Positions 27,799 through 36,516 of a stretch of 64,000 bases of DNA are shown here, piece after piece. How positions within the stretch are numbered: the first letter of the stretch is position 1; each line of letters opens with the position of its first letter. The notes beneath the pieces were generated by a model. The model searched no databases and was not told the DNA's origin. It was given only the letters and a program-made list of their open reading frames with translations. This stretch comes from Sphingopyxis sp. (lineage in GTDB: Bacteria; Pseudomonadota; Alphaproteobacteria; Sphingomonadales; Sphingomonadaceae): NCBI GenBank assembly GCA_017745175.1, contig JAGHZY010000003.1:62001-126000 (forward strand). Direction: 5' to 3'. The translations under genes and the position numbers were made by a program.

Positions 27799-29277
27799 TT
27801 AGCGCAGTTTCACGGCGCGGTCAGCCATCGCCGCGACTCCGCCCGACGCGGAAAGGAAATCCCCTATCGCATTCACACCGCCCTGCCGCTCCTCGCTCGA
27901 TATGATGATCGACAGTGCGCGCGGGTCGCCGCCGAGGAGCCGCGCCCGCAGTCCCGCGAGTTTGGCGCGGCGCGGACTGCCCGTGACCGAACCGCCGACG
28001 ACATACCAGGTCGCCGCGTCGCGCAGCACGGGCCCCGGATGCAGCAGGCGTTCGGTCTTCGCGCCGTCGATGGCCGGCAGCGAGGCGCTCCACGCCCATT
28101 TGCTGTCGGGATCGATCGCGCCCTGCCCGAAAGCGACGACCTCGCGTCCCTCGGCCTGCCGCTTGTAACCGCCGATCGCAACGGTGACGCCGCGCCCCGC
28201 GGCATCGGCGAAATGGCGCACCTCGACCCGGTCGGCGCCGTCGAAACGCGGCGTCCACGGTGCTTGCTCGACGATGCGCTCTTGCCAGCCCGCAGGCGAG
28301 GCAATCGGCATGGATTCGGGGAGCGGTGCGGCGCGGCCGCCGACCAGCATGGCCCAGCCGGCGAAGCCGAGCGGGATCGCGAGCGCCGCCGGCAGCAACC
28401 AGCGACCGCGCCCGGCGAAGCGCGGCGGGCCGCCCAGTCCGCTCACATCGACCGCGGCGTCGTTCGCCGGCCGGTCGAACCAGCGGCGCGCGACGAGCAT
28501 GACGAGCAGGATCACGGCGCCAAAAAAGAACCAGCCGTAGAAGATATGGTCGATCCCGCCCGCTGCCTCTATCCCCCAGATTTCGGCGGCGACCATCGTT
28601 CCCCAGGCGCGCAGCGCATTGGCGAGGATCGTCGTCGCGAGCGCCGCAACCACAAAGACGATCCGCCGCGTCCAGCTTCTGAAGCAAAGGTGCGCCGCGA
28701 ACACCGAATAGGCGAGCATCGCGATCAGGAAATTGACCCCCGAACAGGCTTCGGCGACCTCGAAGAAGCCCGCGGGCGTGGTGATGAACACCCCCTCCAT
28801 CTTCGCGGGGATACCCGAGAGGTGGAGCAGGACCATACTGATATGCGCTGTGAGCGTCTGGAGCAGCGGGACCAGTTCCTCGCCGAACGGCACGAGCAGC
28901 AGCGCATAAAAGAGCGGAAAGAGCAGCGCACGCACCAGCTTCTCGCCAAGCGTCGCGGCGACCGCCCCCTGTAGCATCAGGACCAGGCCGAGCTGGCGGA
29001 AAAGGCCGACGCCCGCCGCCTCGCCGACGAGCCACACGAGCCCCGCGCCAGTCACCCATAGCAGCGCCGGCCACCAATAGACCGGTGTCAGCGGCCGCAG
29101 CAGCGCCACGCGCTGCGACACCAGCCATCCGATCATCGGTACGATCAGCAGGCAATGGGTGAAGGTCGAACTGTTCCACCATATCCCCGCCACATCGGCC
29201 GCTTCGCGCCAGAAGATCGCGAAGATCGCCCCCGACAGCAGGGCCAGCGCCGCAAGGTGGCGTTGCCAGACCGTCAT
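27799..29277 (-). CDS. xrtA: Exosortase A with C-terminal EpsI domain
   Basis: 492 residues. About eight membrane helices carry the exosortase triad: Cys178 in EACSGVNFL, Arg223 in NALRAWG and His244 in GIDHIFYGWFFF. After residue 290 comes another membrane anchor and an extracytoplasmic EpsI-type domain (WTPRFDGADRVEVRHF, ATWYVVGG). Exosortase A is the transpeptidase-like enzyme thought to process PEP-CTERM proteins and attach them to the surface. Its start overlaps the glycosyltransferase stop by 4 bases. No PEP-CTERM substrate was seen in this window. Confidence 0.93.
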   Translation of the reverse strand: MTVWQRHLAALALLSGAIFAIFWREAADVAGIWWNSSTFTHCLLIVPMIGWLVSQRVALLRPLTPVYWWPALLWVTGAGLVWLVGEAAGVGLFRQLGLVLMLQGAVAATLGEKLVRALLFPLFYALLLVPFGEELVPLLQTLTAHISMVLLHLSGIPAKMEGVFITTPAGFFEVAEACSGVNFLIAMLAYSVFAAHLCFRSWTRRIVFVVAALATTILANALRAWGTMVAAEIWGIEAAGGIDHIFYGWFFFGAVILLVMLVARRWFDRPANDAAVDVSGLGGPPRFAGRGRWLLPAALAIPLGFAGWAMLVGGRAAPLPESMPIASPAGWQERIVEQAPWTPRFDGADRVEVRHFADAAGRGVTVAIGGYKRQAEGREVVAFGQGAIDPDSKWAWSASLPAIDGAKTERLLHPGPVLRDAATWYVVGGSVTGSPRRAKLAGLRARLLGGDPRALSIIISSEERQGGVNAIGDFLSASGGVAAMADRAVKLR

Positions 29278-30479
29278 GCCGGCAACCCGAGCAGCTCGCC
29301 CAGCGGCGCCATACGCGCGTCCCAGCCATAGCGCGCGATCATCCGCGCGCGCGCGGCCTGCCCCATCGCGGCAGCGGCGGCAGGGTCATCGAAGAGCGCG
29401 CAAACCGCCCCGGCCACCGCGCCCGCCCCGTCGGCGACGAGCAAATGCTCGCCCGGCATTGCGTCGATCCCCGTCGCGGCGGCGGCGCTCGCGACGACCG
29501 GCCGCGCCATCGCCATCGCCTCGAGCAGCTTGTTCTGGACCCCGCGCGCGAGCAGCAGCGGCGCGACGACCGCGTCGGCCGCAGCGAGCCACGGCCGCAC
29601 ATCGGGCACCTCGCCGGTGACCGTCACCCCGGGCAAGGTTCCGAGCGCACGCACCTCGTCGGTCGGCGCACGGCCGACGATCGCGAAGCGGGCAAGGCTG
29701 TGGCGCCGGCGGATCAATGGCAGGATGTCCCTTGCGAACCAGCGCACCGCATCGATGTTCGGGCGATAATCCATCTGGCCGGTGAACACGGTAAGCGGCG
29801 CCGTCCCCTGCCCGACCGGCTCGAACGCGACTGCCGGATCGAAGCGATCGGTGTCGATGCCGTTTTCAATCGCACGCACCTTGTCGGCATCGAGACCGCT
29901 ACGACTGCGAAACAATGCCGCTTCGGCCTCGCTGACAAACAGGCTGGTGTCGACTCGGCGCGCCACTTCGGCTTCATAAGTGCCCAGCACGCGCGCTTCG
30001 CGTTGATGCACCCAGTTCAACGGCTGACTTTTTTCCTGTTCGGCATAGGTCGCAAATTTGGCGGAATCGACGTCGACGAAGTCCATCAGCACCGGGCCGC
30101 CGAACCGCGTCGGCAGATATTGCGCCATCTGGCCGGAAAAAGCGACGATATGGGTGATGTTTCCTCCGCGCAGCAGGTTATCGACTTGACGCGCCAACGG
30201 GGTGCTGCGGAACAGGCGGTTCGACACCGGCTCGCCATGGAGGATCGCCTGCGCGAGTGCCAGCGGGCGCGACGCGTTGCGCACCTCGACAACCAGACTC
30301 TTGCAAAGCGGGGCCATTTTATCGCGAGCGAGCGCGGCATCGGCTTCATTGTCGGCGAGCGCCGCGACATGCACCGGCGCAAGTTTCGCCAGCGCCTCGA
30401 ACATATGCCAGCTGCGAATCCGGTCGCCGCGGTCGGGGGGCCACGGCGCGCGGTGGACGAGAAACAGGATTTGCGGCAC
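29274..30479 (-). CDS. XrtA-system glycosyltransferase, group 1 (GT4-like)
   Basis: 401 residues from a GTG start at 30479, 11 bp after the FemAB-like gene. The N-terminus ILFLVHRAPWPPDRGDRIRS fits PEP-CTERM-associated sugar transferases. The C-terminal Rossmann half shows VFTGQMDYRPNID, FAIVGRAPTDEVRAL and the donor-binding region VVAPLLLARGVQNKLLEAMA. Predicted to add a sugar to the exopolysaccharide repeat unit on the cytoplasmic side. Earlier in-frame starts would give a Pro/Arg-rich leader unlike the family. Confidence 0.88.
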   Translation of the reverse strand: MPQILFLVHRAPWPPDRGDRIRSWHMFEALAKLAPVHVAALADNEADAALARDKMAPLCKSLVVEVRNASRPLALAQAILHGEPVSNRLFRSTPLARQVDNLLRGGNITHIVAFSGQMAQYLPTRFGGPVLMDFVDVDSAKFATYAEQEKSQPLNWVHQREARVLGTYEAEVARRVDTSLFVSEAEAALFRSRSGLDADKVRAIENGIDTDRFDPAVAFEPVGQGTAPLTVFTGQMDYRPNIDAVRWFARDILPLIRRRHSLARFAIVGRAPTDEVRALGTLPGVTVTGEVPDVRPWLAAADAVVAPLLLARGVQNKLLEAMAMARPVVASAAAATGIDAMPGEHLLVADGAGAVAGAVCALFDDPAAAAAMGQAARARMIARYGWDARMAPLGELLGLPA

Positions 30480-30490
30480 TGGTTCGGAGC

Positions 30491-31558
30491 CTATCCGAGC
30501 CCGCGTGCGATCAGCGGCCCGATCCGGTTCGCGGCCCACAGCGGCAGCTTTTTCCAGAGATCGACCTGCAGCCGGTACCGGGCGCTGTTCGGGTTGGTGT
30601 CGCGCGGCGCCTCGCCGGGTGCGAGCCAGCGGGCATAGACGAGCGGCCGCGGCTCGAAACCCCAGTTTTTCTTGTAGGCGAACGGCCCCGTGCCGAGCTT
30701 CGAGCGACCGAAGTCGAAACGCGTGCCTCCCTTCGCCCGCGCGTGGCGCATCAGCGCGAAATACATGAGTTCGTTCGCACGCAACCGTCGTGCGTCGGCG
30801 GTACCGCCGCCCCAATAGGGCATCACCGTGCCGCGCCAGTAAAGGCTGAGCACGCTTGCCACCGGCCGGCCGGCATCGCGCACGGTCAGGATATCGGCGG
30901 CGTCGCCGAACGCGTCGAGCACGGCGTCGAACAACGCCTTCGGGAACACCGGCGTCCCGAGATTGCGGACGCTGGTTGCGTAGATGCGATAGTGATCACG
31001 ACGCTCGGTGGCGTCGCGGCCGGTCGTGACGGTCAGCGCGCTTTCGAGGACCTTGCGCACCTCGGCGCGCTGCTTGCGCGGGATGGCGAGGAGCTCCGCA
31101 TCGTCGTCCGCGGCCAGGTCGCGCGCGAAACCGGCATAGACCCCCTCCTCGCGGTTCCACCCCTCGCCCTCCGGCAACGGCCCCCCGCGCAATTCGACCG
31201 ACGGCACGCCGAGCGATTTCGCCATCGCCGCCGCACCCTCGGCAAGGCTCGCGGCGATCGCCGGATCGTCGGCGAGAATGCCGCCATCGACCGCAAAGCC
31301 GCTCCCGACGAGCGCCTGCCCGAAGAGCGGCGAACGGATATGGTGGAGCGGGAGAAGGCCGGTCAGCGCCCCGGCGGCATCGCGCGCGGTGACGAGATGG
31401 CAGCGATGGCCGGTTGCCCGCGTGATCGCTTCGCACCACGCACGGCTGTGGAACGGTGTCGCTTGCGGGTGCGCGGCGACATGGGCGTCCCATTCGGCCG
31501 CATCGGAGAACGGCGTTCCGGAAAACCCCTCGTTCAAGGCAAGCACCGGCGCGTTCAC
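30491..31558 (-). CDS. FemAB-like protein of the XrtA/PEP-CTERM system
   Basis: 355 residues from a GTG start at 31558 that overlaps the deacetylase stop as GTGA. GNAT/FemAB-type fold: TPFHSRAWCEAITRATG, IPRKQRAEVRKVLE, PYWGGGTADARRLRANELMYF and FDFGRSKLGTGPFAYKKNWG match PEP-CTERM-linked FemAB proteins. Probably transfers an amino-acyl or acyl group to the polysaccharide or a lipid-linked intermediate. The donor is unknown. Confidence 0.85.
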   Translation of the reverse strand: MNAPVLALNEGFSGTPFSDAAEWDAHVAAHPQATPFHSRAWCEAITRATGHRCHLVTARDAAGALTGLLPLHHIRSPLFGQALVGSGFAVDGGILADDPAIAASLAEGAAAMAKSLGVPSVELRGGPLPEGEGWNREEGVYAGFARDLAADDDAELLAIPRKQRAEVRKVLESALTVTTGRDATERRDHYRIYATSVRNLGTPVFPKALFDAVLDAFGDAADILTVRDAGRPVASVLSLYWRGTVMPYWGGGTADARRLRANELMYFALMRHARAKGGTRFDFGRSKLGTGPFAYKKNWGFEPRPLVYARWLAPGEAPRDTNPNSARYRLQVDLWKKLPLWAANRIGPLIARGLG

Positions 31559-32415
31559 GCCGCCCCGCGCCACGGCTGCGCGCGTTCCAGCTGCGCGGGG
31601 AGCAGCGCGTCGGCGCGCGTCCATTCGAAATCGGCGAGCAGTTTCCGGAGTTTGTCCGCCATCGCCGACAAGCCGCTGTAGTGGCGGATCTTCGACTTGA
31701 TCGGCGCGCCGGCGACGCGCGGCTGGCTGGGATCGATTTCCCAAGGATGGAAATAGAGGATGGCAGGATGCCCCTCGGCGTTCATTCGCGCGATCGCCCA
31801 GCGCGTGAAGCCATAGGGCAGCATCCGCATGAAGCCGCCGCCGCCTGCCGCGAGCGTGCGTCCGGCAAACCGCGCGGTCGTGACCGGCCATTCGATGAGG
31901 TCGCTGTCGGGAAGCGGCTGCCACGCATGGCGCGGGCTTTCGGGCCAGCCGTAGTGATCGTGGACGACCGGCGCGACGCTCGATGAATAGACATAGCCCT
32001 GTTCGGCGAGCACCGTGTGCGCCCACGGTGCGCGCGTATCGACCGAGAAGCTCGGCGCGCGATAACCCCGGATCGCGACGCCACCGATATCCTCGAGGAT
32101 CGTGCGCGCTTTCCTGAGATCGGCTGCGAATTCACCGGCGGTCATGTTGAAAACGCGCTTGTGATCGTAACCGTGGCTGGCAAGCTCGTGCCCCGCCGCG
32201 ACGACGCGCCGGATCAGCGCGGGATAGCGTTCGGCGACCCAGCCGAGGGTGAAGAAAGTGCCCTTGGCGCCGGCATCGGCGAAAATCTGCAGCACCGCGT
32301 CGCAATTCGCCTCGACCCGGCATTCGAGGCCGTCCCAGTCGGCGCGGTCGATCGTGCGCTCAAACGCGCCGACCTGGAACCAGTCCTCGACATCGACCGA
32401 GAGGCCGTTCTGCAT
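31555..32415 (-). CDS. XrtA-system polysaccharide deacetylase
   Basis: 286 residues. NodB-type fold: LSVDVEDWFQ with the catalytic Asp, GTFFTLGWVAERYP, HELASHGYDHKRVF with metal-binding His residues, GYRAPSFSVD and ILYFHPWEIDP. A DUF3473-type C-terminus follows. Removes N-acetyl groups from the exopolysaccharide, presumably in the periplasm or cytoplasm as no signal peptide is visible. Followed directly by the FemAB-like gene. Confidence 0.92.
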   Translation of the reverse strand: MQNGLSVDVEDWFQVGAFERTIDRADWDGLECRVEANCDAVLQIFADAGAKGTFFTLGWVAERYPALIRRVVAAGHELASHGYDHKRVFNMTAGEFAADLRKARTILEDIGGVAIRGYRAPSFSVDTRAPWAHTVLAEQGYVYSSSVAPVVHDHYGWPESPRHAWQPLPDSDLIEWPVTTARFAGRTLAAGGGGFMRMLPYGFTRWAIARMNAEGHPAILYFHPWEIDPSQPRVAGAPIKSKIRHYSGLSAMADKLRKLLADFEWTRADALLPAQLERAQPWRGAA

Positions 32416-32460
32416 TTTTCCTCACCTTCATCAGCGGGCTAGCCGATTTTGGCCGGGTTG

Positions 32461-33732
32461 TCAGGCGGCCCAGGTCCGCGACGTTGCCGGATTGGGTGCA
32501 TTGTCGGGATCGCGCTCGACCCACTCGATCAGGAGGTCGAGTACGCGGCGCAGCGCCGCATCCTGTTCGACGAGGCGCTCCTCGAGCGACGCGATCTGCT
32601 TTTCGAGCGCGGCGAGATGCTCGGGATCGATCGCCGGAGCGGCCGGCGCCGGCGTTGCGATTGCCTCGGGAGCGAGCTCGAACACGCCGTCATTCGCTTC
32701 GGGCGACGGCGGCAGGGCGGTCGCTGCCGGTTCGGCCGGCGCGGCGAAGGGGGCAGGCCCGTCCACGACGGGTTCGACCGCGCGCTGCGGCCATTCGGGC
32801 AATGCTTCGTTCGCGGGTGCCGGGACGGCGAAGGGCGCGGGGGTCGGCGCGACCGCGGTCGCGGCCGCCGCGACGACCTCCGCGACCGGGAGCGGCGCGA
32901 GCGTCGAGGCGTCGATGCCGCGATCGGCCTCGATCTCCGCCACGACCGAGCGGACGTTCTGCGCCGTGATGCGATGCATCTGCTCGACCGCACCGTAGAG
33001 CAGCAGGCGGCTCACCAGCACGTTCAATTTGCGCGGCACGCCTTCGCTGTAATCGAAGATTTCCTCGAACGCGTCGGGGCTGAAGCTGGGGCTGCCGGTC
33101 CAGCCGACCTTGCCGAGACGGTGGAGGATATAGGGCTCGACCTCCTCGGGCTCCATCGGGTCGAGATGGTGCGTTGCGATCACACGCTGGCGCAGTTGCT
33201 CGAGCGTCGGCGAGTGGAACAGCGTCTGGCGGAATTCGGGCTGGCCGAGCAGGAAGATCTGCAGCAGCGAATGGCCGCCAAGCTGGAAGTTCGAGAGCAT
33301 GCGCAGCTCTTCGAGCGCCGAGATGGCGAGATTCTGCCCCTCGTCGACGATCAGCAGCGTGCGGCGGCCCGCGCGCGCCTGTTCGCGCAGATATTGCTCC
33401 ATCGAACGCAGCAGTTCGGCCTTGCTCTGCCCTTCCCACTCGATGCCGAACTGTTCGGCGACGAGACGGAGGAGATCATCGCCCTCGACCTGCGTCGACA
33501 CCAGCTTGACGGCAGTCAGCCGGCTGGGGTCGATCGTGTTCATCAGATGGCCGACGAGCGTCGTCTTGCCCGCACCGACGTCGCCGGTGATGACGATGAA
33601 CCCTTCGCCCTGCGCAAGGCCGTAGCCCAGATAGGACATCGCCTTCCGGTGGGTACCGCTTTCGAAATAGAAATGCGGGTCAGGCGTCAGCTGGAACGGA
33701 CGGCCGGTGAAACCATAGAACTGATCGTACAT
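32461..33732 (-). CDS. XrtA-system-associated ATPase (ExeA/AAA-like) with long C-terminal extension
   Basis: 423 residues from ATG at 33732 (MYDQFYGFTGRPFQLTPDP). AAA domain with Walker A GDVGAGKTT, Walker B LLIVDEGQNL, and sensor/arginine region LLGQPEF...LRQRVIATHHL, typical of the PEP-CTERM-associated ATPase. After about residue 280 come an Ala/Pro-rich linker of about 100 residues and a predicted coiled coil (EHLAALEKQIASLEERLVEQ). The family core is near 270 residues, so this tail is extra. Likely couples polysaccharide assembly to envelope machinery. Confidence 0.88.
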   Translation of the reverse strand: MYDQFYGFTGRPFQLTPDPHFYFESGTHRKAMSYLGYGLAQGEGFIVITGDVGAGKTTLVGHLMNTIDPSRLTAVKLVSTQVEGDDLLRLVAEQFGIEWEGQSKAELLRSMEQYLREQARAGRRTLLIVDEGQNLAISALEELRMLSNFQLGGHSLLQIFLLGQPEFRQTLFHSPTLEQLRQRVIATHHLDPMEPEEVEPYILHRLGKVGWTGSPSFSPDAFEEIFDYSEGVPRKLNVLVSRLLLYGAVEQMHRITAQNVRSVVAEIEADRGIDASTLAPLPVAEVVAAAATAVAPTPAPFAVPAPANEALPEWPQRAVEPVVDGPAPFAAPAEPAATALPPSPEANDGVFELAPEAIATPAPAAPAIDPEHLAALEKQIASLEERLVEQDAALRRVLDLLIEWVERDPDNAPNPATSRTWAA

Positions 33733-33764
33733 CGCAATATTCCCGTTGCCCGAGGGACCAGCCC

Positions 33765-35480
33765 TCAGAAGTTGTAGCGCAGTCCCACCAAAGCTGAACC
33801 TATGAGCTGGCTGTTGAAGCCTTCCTGATCGAAAGCGTTGACGCTGGCCGCTGCGGTCCCGGTCAGACCGCGCCAGAAGCGGCGCGAATAGGCCGTGGTC
33901 AGGCCTGCCGACTGGACGTCGCTGGCACCCGGCGCGCCATTCTCGAAATGGTTGACGTACCCCGAAACGGTCAGGTCCGAATCGGCGTCGAGCTGGCGCC
34001 CCGCCGAGACGAAGAGATAATAATTCTCGTCCTTGATGCCGTTGAGATTGCCGATCGGCGACAGCAGGGGCGCGAGCAGCTTGCGCTGGTCGTAGCCGAC
34101 GCCGACGCCATAGCTCCACCGGCCGTAACGCGACGACAGGGTCGCCTGGACGCCGCGGCTGCGATATTGCGCCGAGGTCGCATTGCCGAGCTGGTTGCTG
34201 AGACAGCCGCCTCCCTGCTGCCCGAAGACGCAGGGGTTGATATCGCCGCTGATCGGGTTGCGGATCGGATCGAACTGCGTCGGCAGCGCGGCGAGCCCGC
34301 CCGACAACCCGCGGCCGAGGCTCGACAGCCCGTCGTAGACGCCGACCTGGATCGTCGTCGCATGATCGGCGCGATAGGTGAAGCTGCCGGTATAGATGGT
34401 GTCGCCATAGCGGCGGCCGACTCGTGCTGTAAGCGACGTGCGGCGGCTCGGCTGCCACATCACGCCGGCGTCCCAGATCAGCCCGTCGGTGTCGAACGAC
34501 AGCTGGCGCGGGCTCGATTTGTCGGTGATGAAGCGCCCGCCCGCGTCGCGGACCGGGACGCCATTGGCATCGACGACCGGATTGCGCTGGCCGATCTCGA
34601 TATCCTCATAACCGACACCGCCCAAAAGTGCGACGGTCGGCCCGATCGGCACGGTCACATCGGCGCGGGCATATTTGCCTTCATACCGCTGGTCGAGCTG
34701 GCTCGCATCCTCGCGCTCATAGCCGCCCGACACCTGCCAGCCGAACGGCAGGTCGCCGGGGCGTGCGCCGACGCTGGCCCAGGCGACATGGTTGGTCGAG
34801 CTGTCGAAAATATCCTGCGGCTGGCTGCCCGGCGACAGGACCGCGGGTTCGTCGATATCGACCTTGGTGTAGCCGAAACGATAGCCGGCCCCGACATCGA
34901 GCCCGCCGATACGCCGCGCGAAAGTCGGGCCGGCATAGACCGAATAGAGGTTGGCGACGTTGCTGGCATCGCCGATGAGCAGGCCGCTCGCGGCGCCCTG
35001 TCTGTCGGCGCGCGTGCGCGTCGCGAGCGCGCCGCCTTCGAGATTGAGCCCGCGCGCAGCCTCGATCCGGCCGCGGAGAAGGCCGCTGACCGTGTCCGAA
35101 TCGCCGAGGTCGCGATTCCAGCCGATGCGATGCTCGTAACGCACGGTTCCGGCCAGCTCGGCCCGGTTCGTCACGATCGCGGCATCGACGCCGACCGCAA
35201 GGTTTGTATAGGTGAGGACATCGCCGCCGTTCTTGAGGTCGGCGGTCAGCACCTGATCGACCTCGAGATAGGGGCTGACGGCGATCTGCCGCTGCGTGCG
35301 GCGGCGCTCGGAGCGCTTTTCCGAACGGCCCTGTTCCGGCGCGGGGCCACCGGCCGAAGCCGCGCTGCCGCCGCCCGAGCCGGGATCGCCCGAAAATTGG
35401 GCGTGCGCGCCCGTCGCCGTCCCGGCGAGCAGCAGGACCGCCAGCGTGCCCGCGCAACGCATGGTGGTAACGGTGCGCAT
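33765..35480 (-). CDS. XrtA/PEP-CTERM-associated outer-membrane beta-barrel protein
   Basis: 571 residues from ATG at 35480 with signal peptide MRTVTTMRCAGTLAVLLLAG...AHAQ. A low-complexity Gly/Ser/Arg stretch follows, then repeated amphipathic strands (GAGYRFGYTKVD, SVGARPGDLPFGWQVSGGY), ending in ...GLRYNF with the C-terminal Phe of a beta barrel. Matches the PEP-CTERM-associated outer-membrane family. Probable role is export or surface retention of the polysaccharide. The start shares one base with the kinase stop (TGATG). Confidence 0.87.
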   Translation of the reverse strand: MRTVTTMRCAGTLAVLLLAGTATGAHAQFSGDPGSGGGSAASAGGPAPEQGRSEKRSERRRTQRQIAVSPYLEVDQVLTADLKNGGDVLTYTNLAVGVDAAIVTNRAELAGTVRYEHRIGWNRDLGDSDTVSGLLRGRIEAARGLNLEGGALATRTRADRQGAASGLLIGDASNVANLYSVYAGPTFARRIGGLDVGAGYRFGYTKVDIDEPAVLSPGSQPQDIFDSSTNHVAWASVGARPGDLPFGWQVSGGYEREDASQLDQRYEGKYARADVTVPIGPTVALLGGVGYEDIEIGQRNPVVDANGVPVRDAGGRFITDKSSPRQLSFDTDGLIWDAGVMWQPSRRTSLTARVGRRYGDTIYTGSFTYRADHATTIQVGVYDGLSSLGRGLSGGLAALPTQFDPIRNPISGDINPCVFGQQGGGCLSNQLGNATSAQYRSRGVQATLSSRYGRWSYGVGVGYDQRKLLAPLLSPIGNLNGIKDENYYLFVSAGRQLDADSDLTVSGYVNHFENGAPGASDVQSAGLTTAYSRRFWRGLTGTAAASVNAFDQEGFNSQLIGSALVGLRYNF

Positions 35481-36502
35481 CACGCGCCTCCCTGTCCGTA
35501 ATAGGTGCCGAAACGGCGTCCGCCCGGCGAATATTTCACACCGTTGAGGAGCAGCTGGATATGCGGGCACGCACCCATCAGGCCGATCGCATCGCGCAGC
35601 GCCGATTCAAGCGTCGCATCGGCGCGCACGACCATGATCGTCTGGCCGACATGGCCTGCGAGCACTGCGGCGGGCGATGCCGCGAGCACCGGCGGCGAAT
35701 CGAGAATGACGATGCGGCCGGGCGCGCCGGCTTCGAGCTGCGCCAGCAACGCCTCGGTGCGCGCCGAAGCGAGCAGTTCGGTGTCGTGCATATGCTGCGT
35801 ACCCGCGGGCATGACCTTCAGACCCGGAATGTCGGTCTGGATCAGGCAGTCGGCGAGCGGCAGGCGCGGGTCGGCGAGCGCGTCCATGAGGCCGGGTCCA
35901 TCCTCCAGTCCCAGCGCTTCGAGCACGCTCGGCTTGGCGATGTCGGCGTCGATCAGCAACACGTCGTGATCGGCCTCGACCGCGAGGCTCAAGGCGAGAT
36001 TGACCGCCGAAAAGGTCTTGCCCTCGCCCGGGTTGGCCGAGGCGATCAGCACGCGGTGGCCGCGCGGCAGGATCGGGCGGTTGCCGACGCCCCCGAAATT
36101 GCGGATCAGCTCGCGCTTCACGATACGATATTCTTCGGAAATGCCCGTGACCGGCGTGCCGGGCACGATCATACCCCGCGCCGCGAGGCGTTCGCGGTCG
36201 ATCGTTCCCTGCCGCGCCGGCACGATCGCAGGCGCGGCCTTGGCCACATCCTTGCGCGGCGAAGCCTTCGGCGCGGCCGCGGGTTCGACCGCGGGCGCCG
36301 CTTCGACGACGGGATCGAGAATTTCGGGCTGCGGGATTTCCGCGACCGCCTCGCCCATGACCTTCTTCGCCTTCTTCTCCGGTTCGGGCGGCAGGCTCGA
36401 CACGTCGATCGTCGGCGCATTGGCGGCGGGATCGAGGCCGAACATGTCGGCAGCGCGTTCGAGGAGCGAGGGCGGGCGCTTGACTTTGCGTTGGTCGTTC
36501 AT
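35480..36502 (-). CDS. XrtA-associated tyrosine autokinase (BY-kinase)
   Basis: 340 residues from ATG at 36502. An Ala/Pro-rich N-terminal linker of about 100 residues precedes the kinase domain with Walker A ASANPGEGKTFSAVNLA, Walker A' LLIDADIAKPS and Walker B IVILDSPPV. The tail GGRRFGTYYGQGGA keeps only a short Tyr pair, not a long tyrosine cluster. In Wzy-type systems this kinase pairs with the chain-length protein encoded immediately upstream to control polymer length. Confidence 0.9.
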   Translation of the reverse strand: MNDQRKVKRPPSLLERAADMFGLDPAANAPTIDVSSLPPEPEKKAKKVMGEAVAEIPQPEILDPVVEAAPAVEPAAAPKASPRKDVAKAAPAIVPARQGTIDRERLAARGMIVPGTPVTGISEEYRIVKRELIRNFGGVGNRPILPRGHRVLIASANPGEGKTFSAVNLALSLAVEADHDVLLIDADIAKPSVLEALGLEDGPGLMDALADPRLPLADCLIQTDIPGLKVMPAGTQHMHDTELLASARTEALLAQLEAGAPGRIVILDSPPVLAASPAAVLAGHVGQTIMVVRADATLESALRDAIGLMGACPHIQLLLNGVKYSPGGRRFGTYYGQGGA

Positions 36503-36516
36503 GTCATCGTCCCCCG

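Noticed and set aside
27821-29329. 502-codon minus-strand frame overlapping exosortase A
   Set aside because: Out-of-frame shadow; the other frame carries the exosortase Cys/Arg/His triad and membrane helices.
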